A DNA stretch of 64,000 bases from Sutcliffiella sp. FSL R7-0096. Its GTDB lineage: Bacteria; Bacillota; Bacilli; Bacillales; Bacillaceae_I. Where the stretch lies: contig NZ_CP152003.1 in the NCBI RefSeq assembly GCF_038595065.1, positions 4,010,001 to 4,074,000 of the forward strand, given 5' to 3'. The notes beneath the pieces are model-generated. The model had not been told where the DNA came from, searched no databases, and worked only from the letters and a program-made list of their open reading frames with translations. Numbering within the stretch: position 1 is the first letter of the stretch; every line of letters begins with the position of its first letter. Shown here piece after piece: positions 8,909 to 18,362 of this stretch. A program made the translations under genes and the position numbers.

Positions 8909-10303
8909 ATGAGTACACAATCTGCCAAACAAACATCTTACCCCAAACAAACAGGGGCACCTACCTATTCGACTTCCCAAGTCCTGAAATTCGCCATTCC
9001 TTCTTTTATGGGAATTCTTCTTTTCCTGATTCCGGTATCTTTCAATGGAAATGTGACCATTGGACTCGGCATCATGGCGGACTGGGTATTGACTACCTTT
9101 GGTGGGGCGATTCCCACCTTCATGACAATCGTTCTAGTAGCTTCTGCTATTAGCAGTTTACTAGTGAAGATCATACCCGTCCCATTCCTGAAAAAAGATA
9201 GTTTTCTTGACTCCTTACTGAACGTAGGCGCTATATGGCTTGCACTGCGTGTATTAGGGGCCACATTTGCTGTAATGACGTTAACAGAAATTGGCCCTAG
9301 TTTCATCACATCCGAATTTACGGGAGTCATTGTTCTATATGACCTTATCCCTGTTCTGACTGTATGGTTCCTATTTGCAAGTCTCTTCATGCCACTTCTA
9401 TTAGAGTACGGTTTAATGGATTTCATTGGAACGCTTGTCAGAAAAGTAATGCATCCCCTATTCAAGCTGCCGGGACGTTCCTCCATTGATGCCATGGCCT
9501 CATGGATGGGAAGTGGGACAGTCGGGGTTCTCTTGACCACACAGCAATATGAATCCGGCTATTATACGAAAAGGGAAGCGGCTGTCGTTGCCACCAACTT
9601 CTCCATTGCTTCGATTGCCTTCAGTTTGGTCATAGCCAAGTTTATTGGGATTGATCATATGTTTGTACCTTTTTACTTTACAGTAGTGGTTACTGGAATC
9701 ATTGCAGCAGTCATCTGCCCTAGAATACCGCCGCTCTCCCGCAAAAAAGATACTTATTATGAACCTGTCGGACAAAAAATCGATGAGAAGGTTCCAAGCG
9801 GGGTGTCGAGTTTCCGATGGGGGCTACAGCAGGCCGTCGATAAAGCGGGACAAGTAAAGAGTGTAAAGCAAGTCGTTAAAAAAGGGATTCATAATGTAGT
9901 GGATATTTGGATGGCACTGATACCACTTGTGATGGCCCTCGGGACAATCGCCTTAGTCGTAGCAGAATATACGGAAGTCTTTAATATTCTATCTTACCCA
10001 TTCATCCCTTTCCTTCAACTCTTGCAGATTCCTGAAGCCCATGCTGCCGCACCAGCCATGATTGTGGGGTTTGCAGATATGTTCCTTCCGGCAGTAATCG
10101 GAAGTGGGATTGAATCGGAGCTTACCAGATTTGTCATTGCAGTTATGTCATTGACGCAGTTGATCTATATGTCCGAGATCGGGATTCTCTTGATAAAATC
10201 CAAGATTCCATTATCCATTTGGGAACTGTTTATCATCTTCCTGCAACGAACGATCATTACATTGCCTGTTGCAGCACTTATGGCTCATTTGTTCTTTTTC
10301 TAA
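8909..10303 (+). CDS. YjiH-family membrane protein with nucleoside-recognition (Gate) domains
   Basis: A 464-residue polytopic membrane protein with about ten hydrophobic segments. Two Gate-type regions can be seen: one around residues 150-250 (LLEYGLMDFIGTLVRKVMHPLFKLPGRSS) and a second in the C-terminal half (MIVGFADMFLPAVIGSGIE). This matches the YjiH family, which is poorly characterised and is presumed to be a transporter. Translation starts at an ATG after AAAGGGGACAAAGCCT. The gene stands alone, divergent from the CotA gene, and ends just before a large interspersed repeat. Confidence 0.75.
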   Translation: MSTQSAKQTSYPKQTGAPTYSTSQVLKFAIPSFMGILLFLIPVSFNGNVTIGLGIMADWVLTTFGGAIPTFMTIVLVASAISSLLVKIIPVPFLKKDSFLDSLLNVGAIWLALRVLGATFAVMTLTEIGPSFITSEFTGVIVLYDLIPVLTVWFLFASLFMPLLLEYGLMDFIGTLVRKVMHPLFKLPGRSSIDAMASWMGSGTVGVLLTTQQYESGYYTKREAAVVATNFSIASIAFSLVIAKFIGIDHMFVPFYFTVVVTGIIAAVICPRIPPLSRKKDTYYEPVGQKIDEKVPSGVSSFRWGLQQAVDKAGQVKSVKQVVKKGIHNVVDIWMALIPLVMALGTIALVVAEYTEVFNILSYPFIPFLQLLQIPEAHAAAPAMIVGFADMFLPAVIGSGIESELTRFVIAVMSLTQLIYMSEIGILLIKSKIPLSIWELFIIFLQRTIITLPVAALMAHLFFF

Positions 10304-10317
10304 TTATTATAGACTCG

Positions 10318-10517
10318 ATAACACACCGCTGGTGATTTCCGCAATGGGCTTCGCTTTCCACGGGGCGCTTGCGGAGCCTCCTCGGCTAGGCCTGCGGGGT
10401 CTCCGCTAATCGCTACCTCCCGTAGGACAAGGAAGGCTCCGGCAGCGATACATCGCACGAAGAAAATGCGTAGCATTTTCGAGGAGTCTTCGCCCTTTGC
10501 TTCAATCACCAGCTAGA
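10318..10517. repeat. GC-rich interspersed repeat (family R1), copy a
   Basis: About 200 bp containing landmarks shared with eight other places in the window: ACCGCTGGTGATTTCCGCA at one end, GGAGCCTCCTCGG and TGCGGGGTCTC in the middle, and CAATCACCAGCTAG at the other end. The ends are complementary (CTGGTGATT / AATCACCAG). An extra segment near 10442-10483 contains the palindrome GAAAATGCGTAGCATTTTC. It is non-coding and lies between convergent genes. Confidence 0.75.
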
Positions 10518-10539
10518 AATTTGATATAAAAACATATAA

Positions 10540-10582
10540 TAAAAGCTCGCCTTTTCCACTAGTGGAATGGGTGAGCTTTTTG
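10540..10582. terminator. Bidirectional terminator between yjiH-like gene and dbpA
   Basis: AAAAGCTCGCC pairs with GGGTGAGCTTTT around a self-complementary TTCCACTAGTGGAA loop. A/T runs on both sides allow use from either strand. Confidence 0.75.
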
Positions 10583-10596
10583 TGTAAAGCACTTAT

Positions 10597-12039
10597 TTAT
10601 TTTCTTGCCTCATGCACTTTCAACTGTTTTCCTTTAATTGTGCGGTTCTTCATCTCTTTCAATACCACAGGCCCTTTTCCATTAAGGATTTCCACATATG
10701 TTTGATTGTCCTGAATGGATATGATTCCTATATCTTCTGATGTCAGGCCTTCAATTTGGCAAATGGTACCTACAAAGTCCACCGCTCTAATTTTCTTTTT
10801 CTTACCACCGTTAAAATAGAGCTTCATGATATCCTGCTCCAATCTGGCGCCTCTTTCTAGCTTTCTGGTTGGCCTATTCGCTATCTTCTCTAAAAAAGAC
10901 TTTTCAGCTTTTGAGACAAGATCCCGATTTGGCGCTTCAGCTTTTGAAAGCCTATCCCCAATATAACGCTCGATTTCACTCAGGTGATCAGTTTCCCGCT
11001 CCGTCACTAACGTGATAGCCTTGCCGGATTTCCCGGCTCTCGCTGTGCGGCCGATACGGTGTACATATCGCTCTTTGTCGGAAGGGATATCATAGTTTAT
11101 GACTAGACTTATATCTTCAATATCTATTCCTCTTGACGCCACATCCGTTGCAATAAGATAGCGGAAATCCCCTCGTTTGAAAGCATTCATCACTGAAAAC
11201 CTGTCTTCCTGTACAAGGCCGCCATGCAATTTACCACAAGGATAACCGGCACGGTGCAGTTTACGAAAAACCCTTTCCACTTCTTCTTGGGTAGCGCAGA
11301 AAATTATACAGCTATCAGGGTTTTCCACTACTGTAATGTCCTTCAATATCGCGAATTTCTTTTCTTCTTCTACTTCATATACAACATTCTCAATCCTTTG
11401 TGTTGTAATACCCTCGGCTTTTATATCAATAAAAGCAGGATCTGTCATGTATTCTTTGGATAATTGTGAGATGTCTTCCGGCAAGGTTGCGGAAAACAAC
11501 ATGGTCACCCGTTTCTCGGGAAGCTTTTGGATGATTGCCTCCACTTGATCGATAAACCCCATGTTTAACATCTCATCCGCTTCATCAATGACTAGATACA
11601 TCAGTTTATCCACCTCAAGCGTACCTTTTTCAAGATGATCCAGTACTCGACCAGGTGTACCTACCACTATATGAGACTTTTGTTTCAATTCAAGCTTTTG
11701 CTTATGAAAGGATTGCTTTCCAAAAATAGCGGTAGCTTTGACCCTCTTGTAGCGGCCGATATTCGTTATATCGTCCTTCACTTGGGCAGCAAGTTCCCTA
11801 GTTGGGGTAAGCACCAAAGCCTGTGGCTTGTTTTCTTCCCATTGGACAAGCTCACAGAGAGGAACAGCAAAAGAAGCTGTTTTCCCGCTGCCTGTTTGCG
11901 ATTTCACAATAATATCCCTTTTCTTCAGGGCAATAGGAATTACTTCTTTTTGGACATTAGTCGGCTCTATATAGTTAAGACTTGTTAATGCTTTAATGAT
12001 CTCTTCTCCAAGCATAAATTTCTGGAAAGTTCTATTCAT
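10597..12039 (-). CDS. dbpA: DbpA-type DEAD-box RNA helicase
   Basis: A 480-residue ATP-dependent RNA helicase (B. subtilis DbpA/YxiN is of the same length). The motifs are in order: Q motif around [12 protein letters not shown], motif [48 protein letters not shown] and [13 protein letters not shown]. The last 75 residues or so form the RRM-like DbpA domain ([24 protein letters not shown]), which in the family binds hairpin 92 of 23S rRNA for 50S assembly. Its start overlaps the stop of the upstream metallophosphoesterase gene by eight bases, so the two are probably coupled. Confidence 0.93.
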   Translation of the reverse strand: MNRTFQKFMLGEEIIKALTSLNYIEPTNVQKEVIPIALKKRDIIVKSQTGSGKTASFAVPLCELVQWEENKPQALVLTPTRELAAQVKDDITNIGRYKRVKATAIFGKQSFHKQKLELKQKSHIVVGTPGRVLDHLEKGTLEVDKLMYLVIDEADEMLNMGFIDQVEAIIQKLPEKRVTMLFSATLPEDISQLSKEYMTDPAFIDIKAEGITTQRIENVVYEVEEEKKFAILKDITVVENPDSCIIFCATQEEVERVFRKLHRAGYPCGKLHGGLVQEDRFSVMNAFKRGDFRYLIATDVASRGIDIEDISLVINYDIPSDKERYVHRIGRTARAGKSGKAITLVTERETDHLSEIERYIGDRLSKAEAPNRDLVSKAEKSFLEKIANRPTRKLERGARLEQDIMKLYFNGGKKKKIRAVDFVGTICQIEGLTSEDIGIISIQDNQTYVEILNGKGPVVLKEMKNRTIKGKQLKVHEARK

Positions 12040-13171
12040 GATTTGAAAACCCTTCTTTTTCTGTAAATTTTACGGCGATCTCCATTACTTCCGATCTGCT
12101 GCCTATACGCAAGGGCGGCCCCCAAAAGCCGAAGCCGGATGAGACAAATGCATGCATCTGACCTTTTTTCAGATAGCCCCAATCCAATTCGAACAGCCTT
12201 TTGGTAATCAGGTGGTTTGGTGCCATTTGTCCCCGGTGGGTATGGCCGGATACGATAAGGTCCACGCCACTCTCCTGGGCTTCCTTAAACTCTGCAGGCT
12301 GGTGATCCATCGCAATCAGGGGTATAGTATTGTCTAATTCCATGTCTTTCACCAGTTGTTGGAACGATTTCCTCCTTGAATCCGTTTTATCTTTCCTGCC
12401 GAGCAAATAAATACTTTCTTCTACCTGAATGACCTCGTCCATCAAAATGCGGATATCCACCTTCTCCATTTCTTTTAGAAACTCTGGGATCTCTCTTCCA
12501 TAGTATTCATGGTTTCCTAAAACGCCATATATACCGAGTGGGGCACGGAGTTGTTTCATGATAGCTCCCATATTCTTCTTTTGAAAATGTTCCGGCTCAT
12601 CATCAATGATATCTCCCGGCAGTAAAATGATATCGGGCTTAATGCGTTCTATCGTTTTTATCAACCTTTTGGCATGAGCAACACCTGATAACTTACCAAA
12701 ATGCATGTCTGATGCAACAGCTATATGAAGTTTTTCCCATTTATTCTTTTTTGGGATGGTCACTTCGTATTTTCTGATGACCGGGCTATATGCATTATAT
12801 ATACCAAAGGCAAAAATACCAGTAAGCAAAGTAGCGGTGATCGTCCCAACCCAGACAATAGCAGTCTCACTTTCAACTCCCGATAAACCAAGTAGCAAGA
12901 TAGCAAGGTTAGCTACCGGGAACAAAAGCAACCCATACTGGATATACCCAAACCATATCGAACCCACGATGGATAGCGAGGAAAGCGACTTTACCATTCT
13001 TCCTAGAATATAAGCATAGGAAAAAATGGCGATGGCTAACCAATACAAAAATTCTTGGTTGAATGAGAACACTACCTTTAACCATACCAACCCATTCCAA
13101 CCGAGATAAATCATCAAAATATTATATAACGAAAAAAATGCAATAATCGATAATACCCGACCAGCCTTCAC
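12032..13171 (-). CDS. Membrane-bound metallophosphoesterase
   Basis: A 379-residue protein with about five hydrophobic segments in residues 1-130 and a calcineurin-like phosphoesterase domain from about 150. Metal-binding motifs are visible: [29 protein letters not shown] and SGHTHRGQ. B. subtilis has similar proteins (YkuE/YkoQ type), some of which act on UDP-sugar lipids, but the substrate here is not evident. The catalytic domain most likely faces the cytoplasm or the cell surface beside the membrane anchor. It overlaps dbpA. Confidence 0.85.
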   Translation of the reverse strand: MKAGRVLSIIAFFSLYNILMIYLGWNGLVWLKVVFSFNQEFLYWLAIAIFSYAYILGRMVKSLSSLSIVGSIWFGYIQYGLLLFPVANLAILLLGLSGVESETAIVWVGTITATLLTGIFAFGIYNAYSPVIRKYEVTIPKKNKWEKLHIAVASDMHFGKLSGVAHAKRLIKTIERIKPDIILLPGDIIDDEPEHFQKKNMGAIMKQLRAPLGIYGVLGNHEYYGREIPEFLKEMEKVDIRILMDEVIQVEESIYLLGRKDKTDSRRKSFQQLVKDMELDNTIPLIAMDHQPAEFKEAQESGVDLIVSGHTHRGQMAPNHLITKRLFELDWGYLKKGQMHAFVSSGFGFWGPPLRIGSRSEVMEIAVKFTEKEGFSNHE

Positions 13172-13480
13172 GAAAGCAACTACTCCTTTAATACGATAAC
13201 TAGATTCTATTCATTATAGCCAATAATGCCGTGTAAAGCGAAGCACCTAGAACGAATATCGACTACTCAATGCATTAAAATAGGGCAAAAAAACAGTCGT
13301 TTGTATAAAGGTAGTTCTTTTCCACCAATGCCTGCGCTTCTTAATGGGCGCTACTAATTCAATTCATGAAGACCTCTCTCACTTGATGTCCGCCTCTCAG
13401 AGGTCTTCATTCTTCAAATCCTGCTTTTCTATTGGAACATTTATACAACCGTCGTATTTTATACTTTCTTTACTTAACAA
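13172..13480. other. Intergenic region with a 10-bp-stem hairpin
   Basis: About 310 bases between the DUF3817 gene and the metallophosphoesterase gene. The main structure is ATGAAGACCTCT and AGAGGTCTTCAT near 13363-13412, which pair around a loop of about 21 bases. No T run follows. It could be a leader structure or a decayed element. No ORF with a ribosome binding site was found. Confidence 0.4.
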
Positions 13481-13513
13481 AAAAAACTGACTCCCACCCA
13501 GCGGAGTCAGTTT
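13480..13513 (-). terminator. Terminator of the DUF3817 gene
   Basis: AAACTGACTCC and GGAGTCAGTTT form a stem overlapping the stop codon, followed on the minus strand by a long T run. Confidence 0.8.
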
Positions 13514-13806
13514 ACAAGAGAAGATTTCTTCAGATAGTTGTCAAACACAAAATTGCCAAACGGGATGAAAGCAACAGCCACAGCGCCTACAGCCCATAGT
13601 ATAGACCATCTTATTTTAAACGTGATATATGCAATGAAAAGAATATATGTGATAAACAAAAAGCCGTGTAAGGCCCCGACGACACTTACTGCTTGCGGGA
13701 TGTCGAAACCATATTTCAAAGGCATTGCTATGAAAAGAAGGACAAGCAACGAACCGCCTTCTATTAATCCCATCATACGAAACCTGCCAATTGTAGTGTT
13801 TGTCAT
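13507..13806 (-). CDS. DUF3817-family small membrane protein
   Basis: A 99-residue protein with three hydrophobic segments. The motif EGGSLLVLLFIAMPLKY followed by VGALHGFLFITY is typical of DUF3817 proteins (YdzA in B. subtilis). Its function is unknown. It is transcribed alone with its own terminator. Confidence 0.75.
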   Translation of the reverse strand: MTNTTIGRFRMMGLIEGGSLLVLLFIAMPLKYGFDIPQAVSVVGALHGFLFITYILFIAYITFKIRWSILWAVGAVAVAFIPFGNFVFDNYLKKSSLVN

Positions 13807-13907
13807 TTTCTATCAGCCATCCTTTGCCATACAAGATATCATCTATTATAAAATAGTTCTTGCATGTTTCTTCCACTTACCCATGACAATCCTGTGAAAT
13901 TTCCCTA

Positions 13908-14111
13908 TCATTTTTTCCTATTGGAAAGTAAAAGGACCGTTACCTGTATAATCAATGAAATTAGGATCGTGGCAGGGAAGAGAACCATGAAAGCAGCTAT
14001 GGAGGTAAGATCTCCCCATGTTGGATCCGAAAGATAAATATAAAGCGAATAAAGCGTGCAAACGAGGAAACCAATTCCAATTCCATAAAAGAAAACCTTA
14101 TACCTTTTCAC
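13908..14111 (-). CDS. Small two-TM membrane protein, unknown
   Basis: A 67-residue ORF with two predicted transmembrane segments (about 6-28 and 37-62) and a basic C-terminus (SNRKK). The start at an ATG after GGAGCTGATGTG is plausible. It lies in the same direction as the two small genes upstream. I do not recognise a family. Confidence 0.55.
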   Translation of the reverse strand: MKRYKVFFYGIGIGFLVCTLYSLYIYLSDPTWGDLTSIAAFMVLFPATILISLIIQVTVLLLSNRKK

Positions 14112-14171
14112 ATCACATCAGCTCCACTCATAAGAAAGACAGTGTCCTCTTCTCAACACTGTCCTTCCCGC

Positions 14172-14594
14172 TTATTCAATCTCATTATGATGCTTATATT
14201 CCTTTAGCGCCAGGATACCTTCATTCAGATAGGACAGAAAGTATTCTTCCACCTCACTATCCAACATCCCTGGCATGCTTTCTTTGATTTTTTCGAAATT
14301 ATAGATAATCACGTCCGTTTTCAAGCCTCTGCTTACGAGCACACTGTTGAGCCAGATGGTGTATTCGACAAAGGTTTGGGTGTCCTTCAGCTTGTATGCT
14401 GTATGGAGGTATAGAAAATGGTAGAAATTATCTTCTATCGTTCTCTCTTTGCCTTTCTCTCCAAACTTTTCCTTTAAGTAAGGGAAGTCCCGGTACATGG
14501 TATTCACCACTTTTTCCACAATAGGAGTCACAACTAAGTCACCTATGTCCGCTTTTATTTTTTGGACGGTCGGTGTCATTATCAGATTTGTCAT
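14172..14594 (-). CDS. Hypothetical helical cytoplasmic protein
   Basis: A 140-residue soluble, largely alpha-helical protein with no recognised motif. It is rich in Tyr and Phe (for example YHFLYLHTAYKLKDTQ). Its start overlaps the stop of the ABM-domain monooxygenase gene by four bases (ATGA), so the two proteins are made together and may work together. Whether it binds heme or a related ligand, as its neighbour's family can, is only a guess. Confidence 0.6.
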   Translation of the reverse strand: MTNLIMTPTVQKIKADIGDLVVTPIVEKVVNTMYRDFPYLKEKFGEKGKERTIEDNFYHFLYLHTAYKLKDTQTFVEYTIWLNSVLVSRGLKTDVIIYNFEKIKESMPGMLDSEVEEYFLSYLNEGILALKEYKHHNEIE

Positions 14595-14896
14595 GTGGAC
14601 ACCACCTTATATCTAGTGATGGTTGGGATGATTGCAGCCAATTCTTGATCAGGATACTTCTTTTCAAGCTCATGGATGCGCTTATAATCTTCACTGCTTA
14701 CCCAAGCAAGGAAATGCTCTTTGGAATCCCACTCCATAAAAACAGTGAGTTCTCCACTTTTCTTTTCGTTTTGCAGAAGTAGAAAGCGTTGAAACCCTTC
14801 TGCTTTCTCCACCAGTCTGGAACGATTATGATAAATCGAAATAACCTCATCAGCCTTTTCAGGTGGAACCTGGAATGTAGAATGAACAATGTACAT
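14591..14896 (-). CDS. Antibiotic biosynthesis monooxygenase (ABM)-fold protein, HmoA-like
   Basis: A 101-residue single ferredoxin-like ABM domain: MYIVHSTFQV, then GFQRFLLLQNEKKSGELTVFMEWDSKEHFLAW. The family includes heme-degrading monooxygenases (IsdG/HmoA/HmoB) and small quinol oxygenases. The hydrophobic strand followed by the EWDSKEHFLAW helix fits the HmoA/HmoB subgroup, but the heme ligand cannot be fixed by eye. Start at an ATG after AAAGGGGTCACATACT. Confidence 0.7.
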   Translation of the reverse strand: MYIVHSTFQVPPEKADEVISIYHNRSRLVEKAEGFQRFLLLQNEKKSGELTVFMEWDSKEHFLAWVSSEDYKRIHELEKKYPDQELAAIIPTITRYKVVST

Positions 14897-14982
14897 AGTA
14901 TGTGACCCCTTTCTGGGTGCAAAGTATTTTTATGCAGAAAAAAAGATGCCGGCTTTTCGCACACATCTTTTAGTGAATATTT

Positions 14983-15120
14983 TTATATTTGAGAGACCGG
15001 AATTTCAATATTCCTTCTCTTTAATTCGTCTAATATCAGTTTTATAAAGTCGCCATTCAGGTCATTTATCCTAGCTACTTCATATACTTCCAGCAAAGAT
15101 TCATCACTTAGTGAATCCAT
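14983..15120 (-). CDS. sda: Sda, inhibitor of sporulation histidine kinases
   Basis: A 45-codon gene. The protein begins MDSLSDESLLEVYEVA and continues with NGDFIKLILDELKRRNIEI, matching the helical hairpin of Sda (B. subtilis: LSDELLIESY...FIELIENEIKRRSL). A strong GGAGGGG lies seven bases before the ATG. Sda binds the dimerisation domain of KinA/KinB-type kinases and blocks phosphotransfer to Spo0F while replication is incomplete or damaged. No canonical DnaA box (TTATNCACA) was found in the 280 bases upstream, unlike the B. subtilis promoter. The gene lies downstream of a HisKA kinase gene but is separated by almost 400 bases. Confidence 0.85.
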   Translation of the reverse strand: MDSLSDESLLEVYEVARINDLNGDFIKLILDELKRRNIEIPVSQI

Positions 15121-15517
15121 TCTATCCCCTCCCATATAACGGATATCTCTTTAGTTGATGTCGCCACCTTATTAAATTTTCAAAAAGAGCTTCCTAACAA
15201 AAAATACACTGCTTGTGAAAATTTTAAGTAAGATAGCCTCATCTTATTAACAAGCTCCATAATGTTACATGTGAAGTGAATGGATTCGATGGATGAATAT
15301 TCTATTACACTCTCTCTTTAATAAATATTCTAACGAACATCCCGTGTATTTGTCCAATGTTCGCCGGACCTTTTAGCTGAATATTATTGCTTTTCAATGC
15401 TCCACACTGTCATTTCAACTGTATAATATCTGCATTATAGAACATTATTGGAATTATTATAAAAATTGATATTTACCTAAATTCCATTTAAAAGAAAAAC
15501 TCAAACCACGAATGATT
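15121..15517. promoter_or_regulatory. Long sda upstream region with an inverted repeat
   Basis: About 400 bases without a gene. A perfect inverted repeat CGAACAT (15334-15340) / ATGTTCG (15357-15363) with a 16-base spacer may be an operator. The half-site resembles that of LexA boxes, but the spacing is wrong for one. No good terminator was seen after the LytTR gene. Confidence 0.35.
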
Positions 15518-16255
15518 TTAAGGTTTCGTGATTTGAGCTAATAGTTCCTGTACTTCATTAATTTTCAATTTAGAGATATGTGCATATTTCTCTAGATTAC
15601 TGAAATAGGCGAAATAAGTCTCATTTTTAGGTGTGATATGTGATATCATTCGTAAATTCACAATATAGGAGCGGTGCGTTCGGTAAAAGGTTTGATCTAA
15701 CTGCTCAAAGATATCACTGATATTTTCATAGGTTTCAACTGCTTGGCTGGTTGTATAGATGATACATTTCTTGCCCGACTTTTCTATGAAAATGATATCC
15801 TCGAAAGGTATATAGTAGAAGGAGCTGTTTGAACGGACAGATAATCTTTTGTTTGAAGACTTTTCCCCCGACTCTACCCTTTCGCTGATCAGCTGTGTTT
15901 TCGCTCTCTCTAGTGCTTTGTATAACCTGATTTTCTCTATTGGCTTCACAATATAATCAACTGCAGAAATAGCGAAAGCCTCCACTGCAAATTCATTATA
16001 CCCAGTAACGAATATGAATTTTAAACTAGGTGAAAACTCGAGACACTCTTTTATTGCGACCATGCCATTTTTTCCAGGCATGTTAATATCCGCAATGACA
16101 AGATCCACCTCATTTTTCATCACACTATCGATCAGCTCTTCCCCGGTCCTGCACGTATCGACTATAATAAATTCTTTTAGCTCTCCGATAAAAAATTCTA
16201 ATATTTCAAGAGAATCTTGATTGTCATCAACAATTACAACGTTTATTGGTTTCAA
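15518..16255 (-). CDS. LytTR-type response regulator
   Basis: A 245-residue regulator. The receiver domain has VDDN, Asp56 in IADINMPG, and Lys in YIVKPIEK. The LytTR DNA-binding domain from about 140 has the motifs IPFEDIIFIEKSGKK and FYRTHRSYIVNL. LytTR regulators usually control cell-surface, competence or quorum genes. Here the cognate kinase, 28 bases upstream, is a HisKA-type PAS/GAF protein rather than the usual LytS-type. Target genes are unknown. Confidence 0.9.
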   Translation of the reverse strand: MKPINVVIVDDNQDSLEILEFFIGELKEFIIVDTCRTGEELIDSVMKNEVDLVIADINMPGKNGMVAIKECLEFSPSLKFIFVTGYNEFAVEAFAISAVDYIVKPIEKIRLYKALERAKTQLISERVESGEKSSNKRLSVRSNSSFYYIPFEDIIFIEKSGKKCIIYTTSQAVETYENISDIFEQLDQTFYRTHRSYIVNLRMISHITPKNETYFAYFSNLEKYAHISKLKINEVQELLAQITKP

Positions 16256-16283
16256 TCGAAGAAAACCCCTTTCTTTCGATGTA

Positions 16284-18362
16284 TTATATCGGTACCTTTA
16301 TCCAAAAGGTACTCCCTGTTCCCTCTATACTTGAAACGCCTACGGTCCCTTTCATTTCGAGTACGTTCTGTTTAACTAGCGTCAAACCTATTCCTGTACC
16401 TTCGATATGATAAGCAGGATGATTTATTCGATAAAATGGTTCAAAAATGTTTTCTTGGTGTTCCACTGGAATACCAATTCCTGTATCCTTTACAAAAATG
16501 GCCAAATAACTACCGTCCACTCTCCAATACAGCGTGACCGTTCCATTCTTTCTGTTGTACTTGATGGCGTTATTTAATAGGTTGACCAATACCTGTTGAA
16601 AACGAATGGGATCAATCTTTATGGAAACATCCTCTACATCTTTTTCAATATGAAGAGTCACTCCGTGATCATTTGCATTATTTTTATTTGCCTGTAAGCA
16701 ATCCCATATCGCTTTTTTTATACGCACCGTCTTTACATTTGCTTTAATCGTTTCGGGCTTTGTATCTATTCTGATCAACTCAAGGATATTGTTGATTAAT
16801 TGCAACAGATGCCTGCTTGAGGATAAAATTTTTGCAAGCTTGTTTTTTTGTTTTTCTGTCAGCGGATCCTTCTTGTCTTCTTCAAGCACCTGACTATAAC
16901 CTATAATGGAGTTTAAAGGTGTTCTTAACTCATGACCAATCATTGCCAGGAAATTCGTCTTTGTTTTACTGACCCTCTCCGCTTCATTTCTCTCTATAAT
17001 CAGGGAGTTTTGGATATTTTTTTGCAGCGTTAAATCATGGAATATTATAAGATGATGCCCATAATAAATATTCTTTGAAGCAGAAAAACTGACGATTCGC
17101 TCTGACTCATCCGGTCTGATGATTATGTATTCATTGTCTTGCGCTTTCCCATATTTAAGAAGGTGAGCCCCGTGTTCTCTCAAGGAAACTTTGTTCGTTT
17201 CACTGACAAATGTGGTGACCTTTACTCCATTTAGCTTGTCACTATGAACCCCTAAAATGTATCCAGCAGCAGGATTCAACTCAATAATTTTCCCTTCATT
17301 ATCAATAATGAGGATTCCAACCTGAGCCCCTTCAAAGATATCCCGGAACTTTCTTTCATTTTTCATCAAATGTAGATTTGCCACTTCCAACGTTTCCGTA
17401 TTTTGAGTCAATTCTTCCACCTTTGTCATGCGGTCCAATACGATGGTAACCTGATGACAAATGGAATGGATTAAATCAAGTTCTTCTGATTTAAAAGTGG
17501 TGCGTTTCTTGGAACCGAAAGAAATCGTCCCAACCAGCTCTCCAAATGATATTAACGGCTCGCACACATATGCTTTTATTCCTAAAGAGCGAATGAGAGC
17601 AACTTTTGGGTTAGAGCAGTTTTCTACATTCTCCACTACCATTTTCTTCATATTCTGTGCAACAGTCCCGCATATAGCAGAACCTTTTTCAATAAAATTC
17701 ATGTGTTCGGTTTTCTTATTACAGATACCTTTGTGGTTTGCCAATACAAGGCGGTCCTGATCTTTATCCCATATATAATTCACATAGATATCCAGGTCCA
17801 ATACTTCAGATAATCTATCAAATAACGAATCCAGCAATTCCTTTGGGTTCTTCATCGTGGTCAGCTTGGAAGCTGAATCATAAAGGACTTTGAGCTTTTC
17901 ATTGTTGCTTACAAGCGATTCTTCCATTATTTTTTGCTGAGTGTTATCCACTAATAGGATTGAATAGCGATTATTATAGATAGGGCAAATGGTTGTGTTG
18001 TACCATTGAACTGGATGGTCGGAAACTTTAATATCCTGTTGTACAAATTGATCTTCTTGTATTACACTGTTTATATAATTAAGTAATATTCCGAGTGCAT
18101 CTTTATTTAATAGATTAGGAAGAAAACGACCTATTACAGCTTGATTGGATAGTCCAAGGATTTGCCTGGCACCATCATCAATCGAACTGACTCTTAGGTC
18201 AGAATCAAACAAGATAAACCCTTTGGTTATATCTTTTGCTTTTTCAGAATCAGTTTTCAAGGTAGACAAACTATTTATATCGATTATCTTCAACCCCTTC
18301 CCTTCACTTATTAAAGGATGAACCTCATAATCATATAAGAGACAAGTAATTCCTCGTATCAT
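16284..18362 (-). CDS. PAS-GAF-PAS sensor histidine kinase (HisKA type)
   Basis: A 692-residue kinase without clear transmembrane segments, so probably cytoplasmic. Order of domains: an N-terminal PAS-like segment (about 45-150), a GAF domain (about 160-320, with KAYVCEPLISFGELVGTISFGS), a second PAS domain (about 335-450, with GAQVGILIIDNEGKIIELNPAA), a HisKA box (FLAMIGHELRTPLNSIIGYS, near 475), and an ATPase domain with NLLNNAIKYN, DTGIGIP and GTGIGLTL. The ligand is unknown; GAF and PAS domains suggest an intracellular or redox signal. It probably phosphorylates the adjacent LytTR regulator. Confidence 0.88.
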   Translation of the reverse strand: MIRGITCLLYDYEVHPLISEGKGLKIIDINSLSTLKTDSEKAKDITKGFILFDSDLRVSSIDDGARQILGLSNQAVIGRFLPNLLNKDALGILLNYINSVIQEDQFVQQDIKVSDHPVQWYNTTICPIYNNRYSILLVDNTQQKIMEESLVSNNEKLKVLYDSASKLTTMKNPKELLDSLFDRLSEVLDLDIYVNYIWDKDQDRLVLANHKGICNKKTEHMNFIEKGSAICGTVAQNMKKMVVENVENCSNPKVALIRSLGIKAYVCEPLISFGELVGTISFGSKKRTTFKSEELDLIHSICHQVTIVLDRMTKVEELTQNTETLEVANLHLMKNERKFRDIFEGAQVGILIIDNEGKIIELNPAAGYILGVHSDKLNGVKVTTFVSETNKVSLREHGAHLLKYGKAQDNEYIIIRPDESERIVSFSASKNIYYGHHLIIFHDLTLQKNIQNSLIIERNEAERVSKTKTNFLAMIGHELRTPLNSIIGYSQVLEEDKKDPLTEKQKNKLAKILSSSRHLLQLINNILELIRIDTKPETIKANVKTVRIKKAIWDCLQANKNNANDHGVTLHIEKDVEDVSIKIDPIRFQQVLVNLLNNAIKYNRKNGTVTLYWRVDGSYLAIFVKDTGIGIPVEHQENIFEPFYRINHPAYHIEGTGIGLTLVKQNVLEMKGTVGVSSIEGTGSTFWIKVPI

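Noticed and set aside
9500-9775. Antisense frame in the YjiH-like gene
   Set aside because: No ribosome binding site and overlaps well-supported coding sequence.
10300-10509. A 69-codon frame in the R1 repeat
   Set aside because: GC-rich repeats have few stops; the frame is not conserved in the other R1 copies.
13363-13412. Riboswitch or T-box in the metallophosphoesterase leader
   Set aside because: One hairpin only, without a terminator/antiterminator pair or any recognised conserved aptamer core.
15334-15363. LexA (SOS) box upstream of sda
   Set aside because: The half-sites CGAACAT/ATGTTCG are 16 bases apart, whereas a Bacillus LexA box needs four. Kept only as an unexplained inverted repeat.
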